Part shown: piece by piece, positions 31,201 to 36,645 of the stretch | Position numbering within the stretch: position 1 is the stretch's first letter | Layout of the letters: each line of letters opens with the position of its first letter | From: UBA6168 sp964442355 | Lineage (GTDB): Bacteria > Bacteroidota > Bacteroidia > Chitinophagales > Saprospiraceae | Length of the DNA stretch: 54,830 nucleotides | Assembly (NCBI GenBank): GCA_964442355.1 | Contig: CAYTZS010000010.1 | Coordinates: 1 to 54,830, forward strand | Direction: 5' to 3' | The notes under the pieces: generated by a model | Seen by the model: the letters and a program-made list of their open reading frames with translations, nothing else | What the model was told of the DNA's origin: nothing | Databases searched by the model: none | Position numbers and translations under genes: made by a program

Positions 31201-31697
31201 GCACTAATGTTGTGCAAGGCATAGGTTGGAGCAGTTACGTTGATGGTTGTGGTGTTCAAGACCGCATTGCTTGAGTTCTTGAATCGCATGGTGACGTACG
31301 CCGAACTTGGGCCATTTTCGATTTTGCCATAAAATGATAGGTCGTAAATTCTGCCAGCGGTAATGCCAGAAGCTGATTCCAAAATCCAGCAAGTAGAACC
31401 AGAGAGGCTGGCGGCGTAATTGCCAGAATAGCTATCGGAAGTTTGGTTAACTGTACCGGATACGGTCCACCCAGTAAATCCAGTTTCAAAACCAGTATTG
31501 GTGAGGAAGCTACAAGTTGGTGGCGGCATCATTGCAACAAAATCTTCCAAGTTCTGAGCCAAGGCAGCAAAGACCCGTTCTCCGAAACTTCCCTGAAATT
31601 GTGCCAATGGTCTGTCCGCTCTTCCATCATGCACGGTAGCCATGAGGAAAAACACTATTATGAAAAGTGAGTGAAGCGATGACCGGTACGAGACCAT
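22245..31697 (-). CDS. Giant surface protein B (CBM-like, PA14, LamG, cysteine repeats, TSP3, dockerin-like tail)
   Basis: A 3,150-residue exported protein with an ATG start at 31697 and a signal peptide of about 27 residues (core LFIIVFFLMATVHDG). In order: three carbohydrate-binding-like beta-sandwiches opening NTGFETGFTGW, NTGFENGTTNW and NGGFEDLFSPSF (about 62-195, 200-340, 360-555); a PA14 domain (about 562-719); a CSNGFDDDYDGLTDC calcium motif; a LamG/concanavalin-like domain (about 790-1003); four about 95-residue cysteine repeats (about 1036-1420) and a fifth later; PKD-like, cadherin-like and HYR-like strands; a duplicated lectin-like module; thrombospondin type 3 repeats (about 2386-2882); and the dockerin-like tail with GDLNGDKKVVYQGPFND and EDVNLDGNTIYQGPGND. 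It is a paralogue of giant A in opposite orientation. Surface glycan binding or adhesion is inferred. Confidence 0.9.
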   Translation of the reverse strand: MVSYRSSLHSLFIIVFFLMATVHDGRADRPLAQFQGSFGERVFAALAQNLEDFVAMMPPPTCSFLTNTGFETGFTGWTVSGTVNQTSDSYSGNYAASLSGSTCWILESASGITAGRIYDLSFYGKIENGPSSAYVTMRFKNSSNAVLNTTTINVTAPTYALHNISATAPTGAVTVEVFAVKTGSNGRLRVDDFCLVETIPTIGNCVLVQNTGFENGTTNWTISGGTVSVVPDPNTGVSAAQIVSSGAQINQRRAINPNQTYELTAWAKVSATAPTYSEIYLRWLTSSGSIIHTVVQPVLANTTSYKKFSLKGRAPANAVYAEIGATKSGLSSRTLYVDDFCLSLANPLGGSGFSLSCGCSSEMLPNGGFEDLFSPSFSYTLEGKSVAALANNNSTTAKPWRTTTNTDYSFIVRDNPATVNNPEGEYFMWLPNNNDRWYSMVNFTNNLKLVDGEQYNICFYAAAWAGSLNGSDLPDGGVETQLPTVANLGLSYQSGYSVVEAWSVPASPSFTNLSWTRYTYTFTYSSLNPITSFSIGNARSSVGLAVDAVSLTKVNCPTEQSCGPGAITFQRWTGIGGATVSDLVADVNYPNNYNQTGTLTSFQGPVNIADNYGTRVFGYIVAPLTGNYTFNVTSDDASRLYLGTNSNPQNKSMIASVPGWTNITEHTKYAQQTSTTIALTAGTKYYVELLQKEAGGGDHFQVYWRTPASATWTIIPGSSLSPICYPEVCSNGFDDDYDGLTDCNDPDCSSGLVATVAVTDENCGTGGGAIDLTTTSTDVPLSYVWSDMMPTAWWTFEDNTNDVTGNSNHSNGIVGTLLYTKDAIEGEGSIYFNGSSNIRYSVDNGFMEQAFSRLTVSMWLKPATLSGVQTIFDEGGSTSGTGLAIRLTNNNLETRVRGTSNLDLSTTYPSDGLWHHIAVVFNNGAFSLYLDGVLSDSGTAPYTTVGAHGNNGGIASSIGGSVLTGSSGTPYRGHMDDIRYYFGNGLTAAQVADLARNDGDRLNLFAGSYTVTISSAAGCSNTQTIAVNSSSNHTIGGTIVGDESSCAGAFDPSLITSSAPASGGGAGITEYQWQFSTDGGVSWLDVPGQTGSTYDPGSIAATTMFRRGGRLVPCLAWVYSNAITKSIITNFTTSGNISGNEVNCGNYDPTLITSTALPSGGIGGTLEYQWQLSTDSITWADIAGANAATFDPAPISQTTFFRRGAKRSSCASFLYSNTVVKMAVVNFSDPGIIAGVESSCSSFDPDVISSVTVPTGGADGTLQYQWQYSTDYGTSWLDISGAVAETYDPITIIQTTYYRRGARRSPCFGYVYSNSIVKMVVINFTAGGVIAGDQGTCGSYDPFIISTTVLPSGGVDGVFSYQWEASTDFGTTWSNIPGEFGETLDPGNISTTTWYRRQCRRTPCTAWINSNTVVKTVLPMPDVVLASSPDTALYLCEWTSYMFEASDLGVGATYVWDFGSYAIPSTATGIGPHMVVFNVPNGVLSTPATVYLTGTIDGCVDQDTLNFDVRPQISVVSTSLVHPADCEINNGEIFINTSHPAFTNVQASIDGGLTWDDEPLHFDSLYSGNFPILLRYDDSDCEYLWGSVTLIDPISLTAEMHVSQLEGCADDIFVFEAIQVDSQGNAFNWNFGADAMPSTATGLGPHLVTFMTPGSRNVVLSIKENFCTGYVDTMITVVSNFTDGGTIGGSEDLCAAPITAPIPSLSPPSGGLGGTFEYQWQVAEDDGNGGWTAWTDIAGANAATYAPGTIAVSSQYRRGARRSPCSAWVYSNEIYKRLSNLPSPNNDVFTSACPGIIFFDYVYLNDANLSNPVYTVEIAPQNGTVDLDVDGEFVYTPNSFFCGMDVFTYRVCNNGTTCCATATVTIDLGDVSEPVLLNVPSDLTISCDDEMPLPPIVDAWENCHTVTLGMDEGSNQGTLDSCSIYSYELTRTWTASDYCGNSASDNQVINIQDLTSPDIYRIYTLPNGKKMVAGVMENVSHRWKTIRFPVQFSTAPVVFAQVVTENENTAVVTRMRNVSTAQFQLRLQEEEAEDGTHTAESVAWIAIEPGDVTGSLPFEVSSRLASSSLATISFNTPKPTPGFIGAIQTFNENNPANLRINTLSSTQARVFCQEEISFDPEVNHGFERVGFMAVNGAGNMTNQTGEVIGEIGKLDLTSSSVTVNLQHQYHNPVVVFGGITINEVEPSMVRITNLTTTSFTVYMDEWQYLDQAHIAENLTYMVVEGSIPFDREVECSAIPNPPTNGVEIVGMDNCDVSTPLTILDSQFEFDCANDTMFTRVFSVQDECGNFTTLTQIFTLRDTTPPTFSPPADITVTCLTNLNDLPTLGDVVNEDDNCATGIQATYTDDNSNRTGCSGYVIRNWTLVDYCGNTTTHQQIITIYNQNDGDSDGIADPFDLDDDNDGIPDVDEGYGDLDGDGIPNNLDLDTDNDGIPDIIEAGMNDTNGDGIVDSFGEPDWDIDGDGLANEADANDNDPSLAASDDFDPSDTDHDSDGDGIPNFKDLDSDNDGIPDLIEAGGVDTNGDGVIDYPTPGDPTSLQDADGDGFVDTYDPDDDSTFGIDDPGDVLVANDNGVYSGGGPNLGPDTDGDGIPDFIDLDTDNDGIADLIEAGGVDKDGDGRVDDNNFVDVNMNGFHDIYETYTLITTEADGPDNDGLPDDDDGDGSAYNSGDTDSDGIPNHQDTDSDNDGINDIIEVGYGSLDTDLNGRIDNVVDTNRNGFHDGSTGLIFTDGDGTVPDGRPEDNADTNSTPYGSTTADGTFGSNNGQPDLDDDGDGIPNFLDTDSDNDFLNDHLEDVNGNGATDTGETNYLNSDTDGDFILDGTEDSNQNGAYNPGTETDPLNPDTDNDGIPDGTEDSNQNGVVDPATESDPRDPCDPVATPACIGVSLKMNARLSGALVGNGNMPIMLDKLREKGYLPTEEPYSDLSPFNHIGDQGGNEVVSPNIFSVTGPDAIVDWMFVELRSHLNPQQVIGTRSALIQRDGDIVDVDGTSNLKFDSIPSGEYYVALRHRNHLGVGTLIPRLLSPTPTVIDFSSPATDTYGTQEQHWVNGVNAMWMGDLNGDKKVVYQGPFNDITAMFFKVLLDEDNENTLANFIIQGYTQEDVNLDGNTIYQGPGNDRSTLLLNATLVAPLNPNLLTNYIILQQLP

Positions 31698-32209
31698 AAA
31701 AATTCATTCATCAGGGGGGAAGGGTGTATGTGTTGACTATATTCTAGTGTGTGTCTAATGTAGCATCCCACTTGGTAATTGACGATTCAAACTGGGCGAC
31801 ACTGGGCAGCGTGGATTCGCTTTCTTCAGTGTGTTCATTGCAGGTGAAAAACCCTTTTGCCTAGGATGTGACCAAGTGGAAATTGTCGTTGTGGCTATTA
31901 AATGAGATAGGAAAAATAGAGGGCCGGACATGGCCTGAAAAAGTATTTGCGTAGAAGTAGGTGTATTTGTGTATCATTAGTTCAAGTTTTTGTTGTAAAG
32001 TTTGACACAGTCCATGCAATGCTTTCCTAAATAGGAGGGAAATGAAAGTGTTAAGGAGGGAGAATAAAGCAGATTGCTGAGTAAGTGCAATCAAAAATTA
32101 TTTAGCCAAGAATTGTACCAAAATTGTTAGATCGCGCTGCTTTCCAACCGAAGCGCTAGAGATTGTTGTTTAGAATCCAACTGGTGCGTATTTCAATCTT
32201 CCGTAACTT
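31698..32209. other. Intergenic region upstream of giant B
   Basis: 512 bp between the start of giant B and the stop of the next minus-strand gene. It must hold the giant B promoter, but no TAnnTTTG element is evident on the minus strand. No RNA gene, hairpin terminator or credible reading frame was seen. Confidence 0.55.
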
Positions 32210-33022
32210 TTAAGAAAATGGGAGGTCTAAATTGATGTCATCCCAATTGTTGGTTCTTGAATTGTCAGGATTGTCCTCATCTATATCATCGTTGACAGTT
32301 TCATTGGTCGAATGGCTCACTTGTCCCGTTTCCCAAAAAAAACGCTCTATCCATTCTGAATCGTTGTCATCGTCTTTTGGGAGCTTACCAGATTCTGCTG
32401 TATTGATTAGCTCAGGCCACCCCAACCAGTTCCAGTCCAGGTTATTCAATTTGTGTTGGTTTCTTTTGCGCATTTCTTCTTCAAAGGCCGCCCCCTCATC
32501 TTCTGTTAGGTCCAAATATGGGTCAATTCCTTGCGAGCGTACATGCTCCTCCCAAATTGCCAAGTCGTGCTTCACAGAATCGTCAAGCTCCTTGCAATGA
32601 CAGTAGCTGCCATTTTCTCCGAAGGGACAAAAGCTGCCATCATTGTAGTGGCAAATTTTCACGGTGCCACCTGAATGGTAGTTCCAGTTCACTTCCTCGT
32701 GGAGCATGGCGTGGAGTATGGCTTTGTATCGCTGCCGTTCGCTCAATCTTTCGGGTAGGTAGCCTTCCACCCGCCAGCTTTTCCACAATCGCTGCAACGA
32801 ATCCAGCAGCAGAGCCACTTGACCGTCCTCCAAAAGGTTGTCGGGAGGAAAGGCGGCGGCTGGTATCCCCAAAACGTCATCCACTCTCATGAGTTTGGAA
32901 TTGTCGAAGCCATTTTCCTCCTCCTCTTCAAAGTCGGGGAAAAGCACGTTTTCAGGAGCAGGCGGAGCTTGCTGGATGGCCAACTCAACATCGGACAACA
33001 GGTAGCGTAGGTACTTTACCAT
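32210..33022 (-). CDS. Hypothetical acidic protein with cysteine cluster
   Basis: I do not recognise this 270-residue protein. It has no signal peptide or membrane segment, so it is probably cytoplasmic. It is strongly acidic (FEEEEENG near residue 32, DDIDEDNPD near the C-terminus) and rich in tryptophan in its second half. Four cysteines are spaced C124-x7-C132-x8-C141-x-C143, preceded by histidines, which could bind a metal. The body contains a helical RLSERQRYKAILHAMLHEE segment. The ATG at 33022 is divergent from the DUF1501 gene, with about 100 bp of shared upstream DNA. The long unbroken frame and acidic composition support a real gene. Confidence 0.7.
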   Translation of the reverse strand: MVKYLRYLLSDVELAIQQAPPAPENVLFPDFEEEEENGFDNSKLMRVDDVLGIPAAAFPPDNLLEDGQVALLLDSLQRLWKSWRVEGYLPERLSERQRYKAILHAMLHEEVNWNYHSGGTVKICHYNDGSFCPFGENGSYCHCKELDDSVKHDLAIWEEHVRSQGIDPYLDLTEDEGAAFEEEMRKRNQHKLNNLDWNWLGWPELINTAESGKLPKDDDNDSEWIERFFWETGQVSHSTNETVNDDIDEDNPDNSRTNNWDDINLDLPFS

Positions 33023-33124
33023 GGGTGAAATGTTTAGTGCCTAAATATAGTTTTTATTTTTCAACCATGTGCCTGTGGGTGTTTTTTATTTGCATTTAGC
33101 CTTACTTTGGGCAAAATTTTAAGC

Positions 33125-34597
33125 ATGAATCGGTTGTTGACTTACGAGCAAGAGCAAATACGAGAAACCACCCGGCGGCTTTTCCTTCGTCAATCCATGT
33201 TTGGCATTGGGGCATTGGCCTTGGGCAACTTGCTCGGTGGTTGCTCCAAGGCCCAGCCAAGTTCGTTTGACCTCACCAATCCGATGGCGCTCAAGCCACC
33301 GCAATTTTTGCCAAAGGCAAAAGCCGTCATCTACTTGCACATGGCTGGAGCTCCCAGTCAACTGGAGCTGTTTGACTACAAACCTGAGCTCGCCAAATTG
33401 GATGGGCAAGACTGCCCACCGTCGTTGTTGGAGGGAAAAAAATTCGCCTTTATCCGGGGAGTTCCGAAAATGCTCGGCCCGCAAGCCACTTTTGGACAAT
33501 ACGGCCAGTCAGGCCAATGGGTGAGCAACTACTTGCCCCATTTCCAAAAAGTGGTGGACGATGTGGCCATCATCAAATCGCTCACCACCGACCAATTCAA
33601 CCATGCCCCTGCACAGCTTTTCATGCATACTGGCTCGCCGAGGTTGGGTAGGCCGAGTATCGGCTCGTGGGTGACCTACGGCTTGGGCTCCTCCAACGAA
33701 AACCTGCCCGGTTTCGTCGTGCTGACTTCCGGTGGCAACAACCCCGATGCTGGCAAGAGCGTTTGGGGCAGCGGTTTTTTGCCCTCCGTTTACCAGGGTG
33801 TGCAATGCCGCTCAGAGGGCGACCCTGTGCTTTTCATCAAAAACCCAGACGGAATGGACACCGAGCTGCGCCGAGCCAGTATTGATGCTATCAACGAAAT
33901 CAACCAATTGACCCATGCTGAGTCTGGTGACCCGGAAACGCTAGCCCGTATCTCGCAATACGAAATGGCTTATCGGATGCAAATCAGCGCCCCGGAGGTG
34001 ATGAACATCAACAATGAACCCGAATACATCCACAGCATGTACGGCACCGAGCCTGGGAAGACGAGCTTTGCCAACAATGTTTTGCTCGCTCGCAGACTAG
34101 TGGAAAAAGGAGTCCGTTTTGTGCAGCTTTTTGACTGGGGATGGGATGCACACGGTACCGATGAAGCACTGGCCATCGACATCGGTATGCGCAAAAAATG
34201 CGAATCGGTGGACAAGGCCATGACCGCTCTCATCCTCGACCTCAAGCAACGGGGCATGTTGGAGGAAACGCTCATCGTTTGGGGCGGCGAGTTTGGCCGG
34301 ACGCCCATGCAGGAGAACCGGGACGGCAACACCATGCCTTTCAAGGGCCGTGACCACCATACCGAGTGCTTCTCGATTTGGATGGCAGGTGGCGGCATCA
34401 AAGGCGGCGTGACGCACGGCGAAACCGACGAAATTGGCTACTCCACGGTGAGCGGCAAGGTGACTGCCCACGACGTTCATGCTACCATCTTGCAACTTTT
34501 GGGCTTCGACCACGAGCAGTTGACCTACCAATTTCAGGGGCGGCCCTTCCGGCTGACAGATGTGAGCGGTGAGGTCATCGGAAGCATTGTAGTTTAA
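33125..34597 (+). CDS. DUF1501 family protein, exported (alkaline-phosphatase-like fold)
   Basis: The 490-residue product has an N-terminal twin-arginine-like signal (RRLFLRQSMFGIGALALG, then LGGC), pointing to export and possibly lipidation. DUF1501 proteins are related to the sulfatase/alkaline phosphatase superfamily; their substrates are largely unknown. Characteristic stretches are KAVIYLHMAGAPSQLELFDY, NHAPAQLFMHTGSPRLGRPS, QLFDWGWDAHG (about 334-344), IVWGGEFGRTPMQ and GRDHHTECFSIWMAGGGIKG. The frame is open from a TTG at 33107, but the ATG at 33125 is preferred. The next gene follows after 18 bp, so they are probably co-transcribed. These genes often accompany DUF1549 proteins, which are absent here. 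Confidence 0.9.
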   Translation: MNRLLTYEQEQIRETTRRLFLRQSMFGIGALALGNLLGGCSKAQPSSFDLTNPMALKPPQFLPKAKAVIYLHMAGAPSQLELFDYKPELAKLDGQDCPPSLLEGKKFAFIRGVPKMLGPQATFGQYGQSGQWVSNYLPHFQKVVDDVAIIKSLTTDQFNHAPAQLFMHTGSPRLGRPSIGSWVTYGLGSSNENLPGFVVLTSGGNNPDAGKSVWGSGFLPSVYQGVQCRSEGDPVLFIKNPDGMDTELRRASIDAINEINQLTHAESGDPETLARISQYEMAYRMQISAPEVMNINNEPEYIHSMYGTEPGKTSFANNVLLARRLVEKGVRFVQLFDWGWDAHGTDEALAIDIGMRKKCESVDKAMTALILDLKQRGMLEETLIVWGGEFGRTPMQENRDGNTMPFKGRDHHTECFSIWMAGGGIKGGVTHGETDEIGYSTVSGKVTAHDVHATILQLLGFDHEQLTYQFQGRPFRLTDVSGEVIGSIVV

Positions 34598-34615
34598 ACA
34601 AGAAAATCAAAATCA

Positions 34616-35524
34616 ATGAACGTAACAAGACGAAAATTCCTTGCGACCACTGCCGCAGCAGCGGCAATCGCACCTTTTGCCACCGTGTCGAAGCCCGACT
34701 TTGTGGCTAAGCCCGGTTTTTCCCTCCAACTTTTGGCCACCAACTGGGGCTTTGATGGCAGCTACGATGCTTTTTGCCAAAAAGCCAAAGCCGCAGGCTA
34801 CGACGGCGTGGAAGTCTGGATGCCCGGCGATGCCAAGGGCCGTGAAGAACTGATGAACGCAACGGCCAAGCATGGCTTATCCTACGGCTTCCTCTGTGGC
34901 AGTGGAGAGGCGGATTTTGCCAAGCATTTTGACCAATTTGAAAAAATGTTGAGCGACGGTGTGGCGCTCAAGCCACTGTATTTCAACTGTCACTCGGGGC
35001 GTGATTTTTTCAATTTTGAGCAGGGCCGAAAGTTTGTGCAGCTGGGGCAGGAAGTGGCTAAGTCAAGCGGCGTGCCCGTTTACCACGAGACGCACCGAGG
35101 CCGTCTGATGTTTGCTGCACACGTCACGAGGCAGTACCTCGAAGCTATGCCTGAGCTGCGCCTCACGCTCGATATTTCGCACTGGTGTGCCGTTCATGAG
35201 TCGCTGCTGGGCGACCAACCGGTGAGTGTTCAGTTGGCGCTTGCCCACACCGACCACATTCACGCCAGGGTTGGCCATCCAGAAGGTCCGCAAGTGAACG
35301 ACCCCCGTGCACCGGAGTGGAAAGATGCCGTGAATGCCCACTTGGCTTGGTGGGATGCCATCGTGAAACGCAAAGCCGCTGAAGGCCAGCCGATGACCAT
35401 CCTCACCGAGTTCGGCCCGCCAACCTACCTGCCCACCGTGCCCTACACCTTTCAACCGCTGGCTGACCAGTGGGACATCAATGTTTATATGATGAAAACT
35501 CTGCGGGAACGATATGCTAAATAG
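34616..35524 (+). CDS. Sugar phosphate isomerase/epimerase-like TIM-barrel protein, exported
   Basis: A 302-residue xylose-isomerase-like TIM barrel (AP endonuclease 2 superfamily). The N-terminus NVTRRKFLATTAAAAAIAPF is a twin-arginine signal, so the enzyme should act in the periplasm. Barrel strands are visible at GYDGVEVWMPG, PLYFNCHSGRDFF, VPVYHETHRGRLMF, LRLTLDISHWCAVHE and MTILTEFGPP; the acidic and histidine residues in these are the usual divalent-metal ligands. It follows the DUF1501 gene after 18 bp, suggesting a joint role in modifying an extracytoplasmic sugar or sugar-like compound. The exact reaction cannot be read from sequence. A heptamer array follows. Confidence 0.88.
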   Translation: MNVTRRKFLATTAAAAAIAPFATVSKPDFVAKPGFSLQLLATNWGFDGSYDAFCQKAKAAGYDGVEVWMPGDAKGREELMNATAKHGLSYGFLCGSGEADFAKHFDQFEKMLSDGVALKPLYFNCHSGRDFFNFEQGRKFVQLGQEVAKSSGVPVYHETHRGRLMFAAHVTRQYLEAMPELRLTLDISHWCAVHESLLGDQPVSVQLALAHTDHIHARVGHPEGPQVNDPRAPEWKDAVNAHLAWWDAIVKRKAAEGQPMTILTEFGPPTYLPTVPYTFQPLADQWDINVYMMKTLRERYAK

Positions 35525-35660
35525 TTGGCAGTTTGACAGTTGGCAGTTGGCAGTCAGGGTGTAGCCATTCAGTCACTAAGTCTCTGGCCGTTCACCTCGT
35601 CACTGACTAAACAACTGTCGAACTGGCTGCCAACTTTCGAACTGCCAACTGATTTCAACT
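35522..35660. repeat. Inverted heptamer array, CAGTTGG type
   Basis: The left arm has units TAGTTGG, CAGTTTGA, CAGTTGG, CAGTTGG and CAGTCAG (35522-35557). The right arm, about 55 bp later, has inverted copies such as CAACTG, GAACTG, GCCAACT and CTGCCAACTG (35612-35651). It overlaps the stop codon of the TIM-barrel gene and runs up to the promoter of the PASTA gene. A single CAGTTGG also occurs after the PASTA gene near 36572. Confidence 0.7.
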
Positions 35661-35667
35661 ATCTTTG
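35660..35667 (+). promoter_or_regulatory. Candidate -7 element TATCTTTG for the PASTA gene
   Basis: TATCTTTG fits the Bacteroidota -7 consensus TAnnTTTG and lies 25 bp before the ATG at 35693. A TTC rather than TTG lies at the expected -33 distance. The right arm of the heptamer array directly abuts it. Confidence 0.45.
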
Positions 35668-35692
35668 CCCAAATTTTCTAATCCTCAATTTG

Positions 35693-36562
35693 ATGGAGAA
35701 CTTGAAGGCATTTGCCAAAGAGGTTTGGCTTTTCTTGACGAGCGGTATTTTTCTGAAAAACTTTGCCATGATGATAGCGGTCGTGGTGGGATTTTCGCTT
35801 TTTTCCAACTGGTTTTTGGGCTGCTTCACCAACCACGGCGAGTCGGTGCAAGTGGATGATTTCACAGGCATGGAACTCAGCGATGCCAAGCGACAGGCTA
35901 GGGACAAGGATTTTGAGTTCGTAATTATGGACTCCGTGTGGACGGAAGGCAAACCGAGCGGCATCATTTTGAAGCAAACCCCCAAGCCACTTTCGAGGGT
36001 GAAAGAAGGGCGCAAAATCTACGTGACGGTGACAGGCAACCCTGACGCTTATCGTCTGCCCGACCTCAAATTGAGCGCCTACGACTTCGACCGTTACTCG
36101 AAAAAACTCGCCATGAACGGCGTGAAGTCGAGGATAAAAGAACGGGTGTACGACCGCAAGCAGTCCGAAAATTCCATCCTTTATTTTTACCACGACGGCA
36201 AAAAAATCACGGAGCGTGAGGTGAAATCGGGCTACTACGTGATGCCCGGCGACGTGCTGGAGTTCGTGGTCACCGAGCAACTGAGCAATGAACTGCAAGT
36301 GCCCGACTTGGTATGCATGAACTTCTCTGCCGCCGAGTTTTTGGTGAGTTCTTCCAACCTCATCATCGGCACCGTGAACGACGAGGGAGCCATCAGCAAC
36401 CAGTCCACCGCCTACGTGTCGAGGCAAGAGCCCCCCGCAGGCGAGCCGATTCAGATGGGTGGCCAAATCACGGTTTGGGTTACCCAAACGCTGCCCGATG
36501 GCTGCTCAGAAGCACAAAATGCTGCACCCGGCGATGGCGGCGGCGAGGATGAAAACTGGTAA
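35693..36562 (+). CDS. PASTA-domain membrane protein
   Basis: A 289-residue protein with a short cytoplasmic head, one membrane helix (about residues 20-42, FAMMIAVVVGFSLFSNWFLG) and three PASTA domains outside the membrane (about 52-115, 118-203 and 207-270), recognisable by VQVDDFTGMELSDAKRQA, KQTPKPLSRVKEGRKIYV and VPDLVCMNFSAAEFLVSS. PASTA domains bind peptidoglycan or beta-lactam-like ligands in Gram-positive kinases and PBPs. Kinase-free versions with one helix occur in Bacteroidota and probably also act at the cell wall. The frame is open from 35540, but those 51 codons translate the heptamer array; the ATG at 35693 is preferred. A -7 element lies just upstream. Confidence 0.88.
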   Translation: MENLKAFAKEVWLFLTSGIFLKNFAMMIAVVVGFSLFSNWFLGCFTNHGESVQVDDFTGMELSDAKRQARDKDFEFVIMDSVWTEGKPSGIILKQTPKPLSRVKEGRKIYVTVTGNPDAYRLPDLKLSAYDFDRYSKKLAMNGVKSRIKERVYDRKQSENSILYFYHDGKKITEREVKSGYYVMPGDVLEFVVTEQLSNELQVPDLVCMNFSAAEFLVSSSNLIIGTVNDEGAISNQSTAYVSRQEPPAGEPIQMGGQITVWVTQTLPDGCSEAQNAAPGDGGGEDENW

Positions 36563-36645
36563 CAAGTCAGCAGTTGGCAACAAAAAACTTTGACCATCGT
36601 TTTCAAAGCCTTAAACCAGTTTTCAAAAAGAGAATCCATCCAAAG

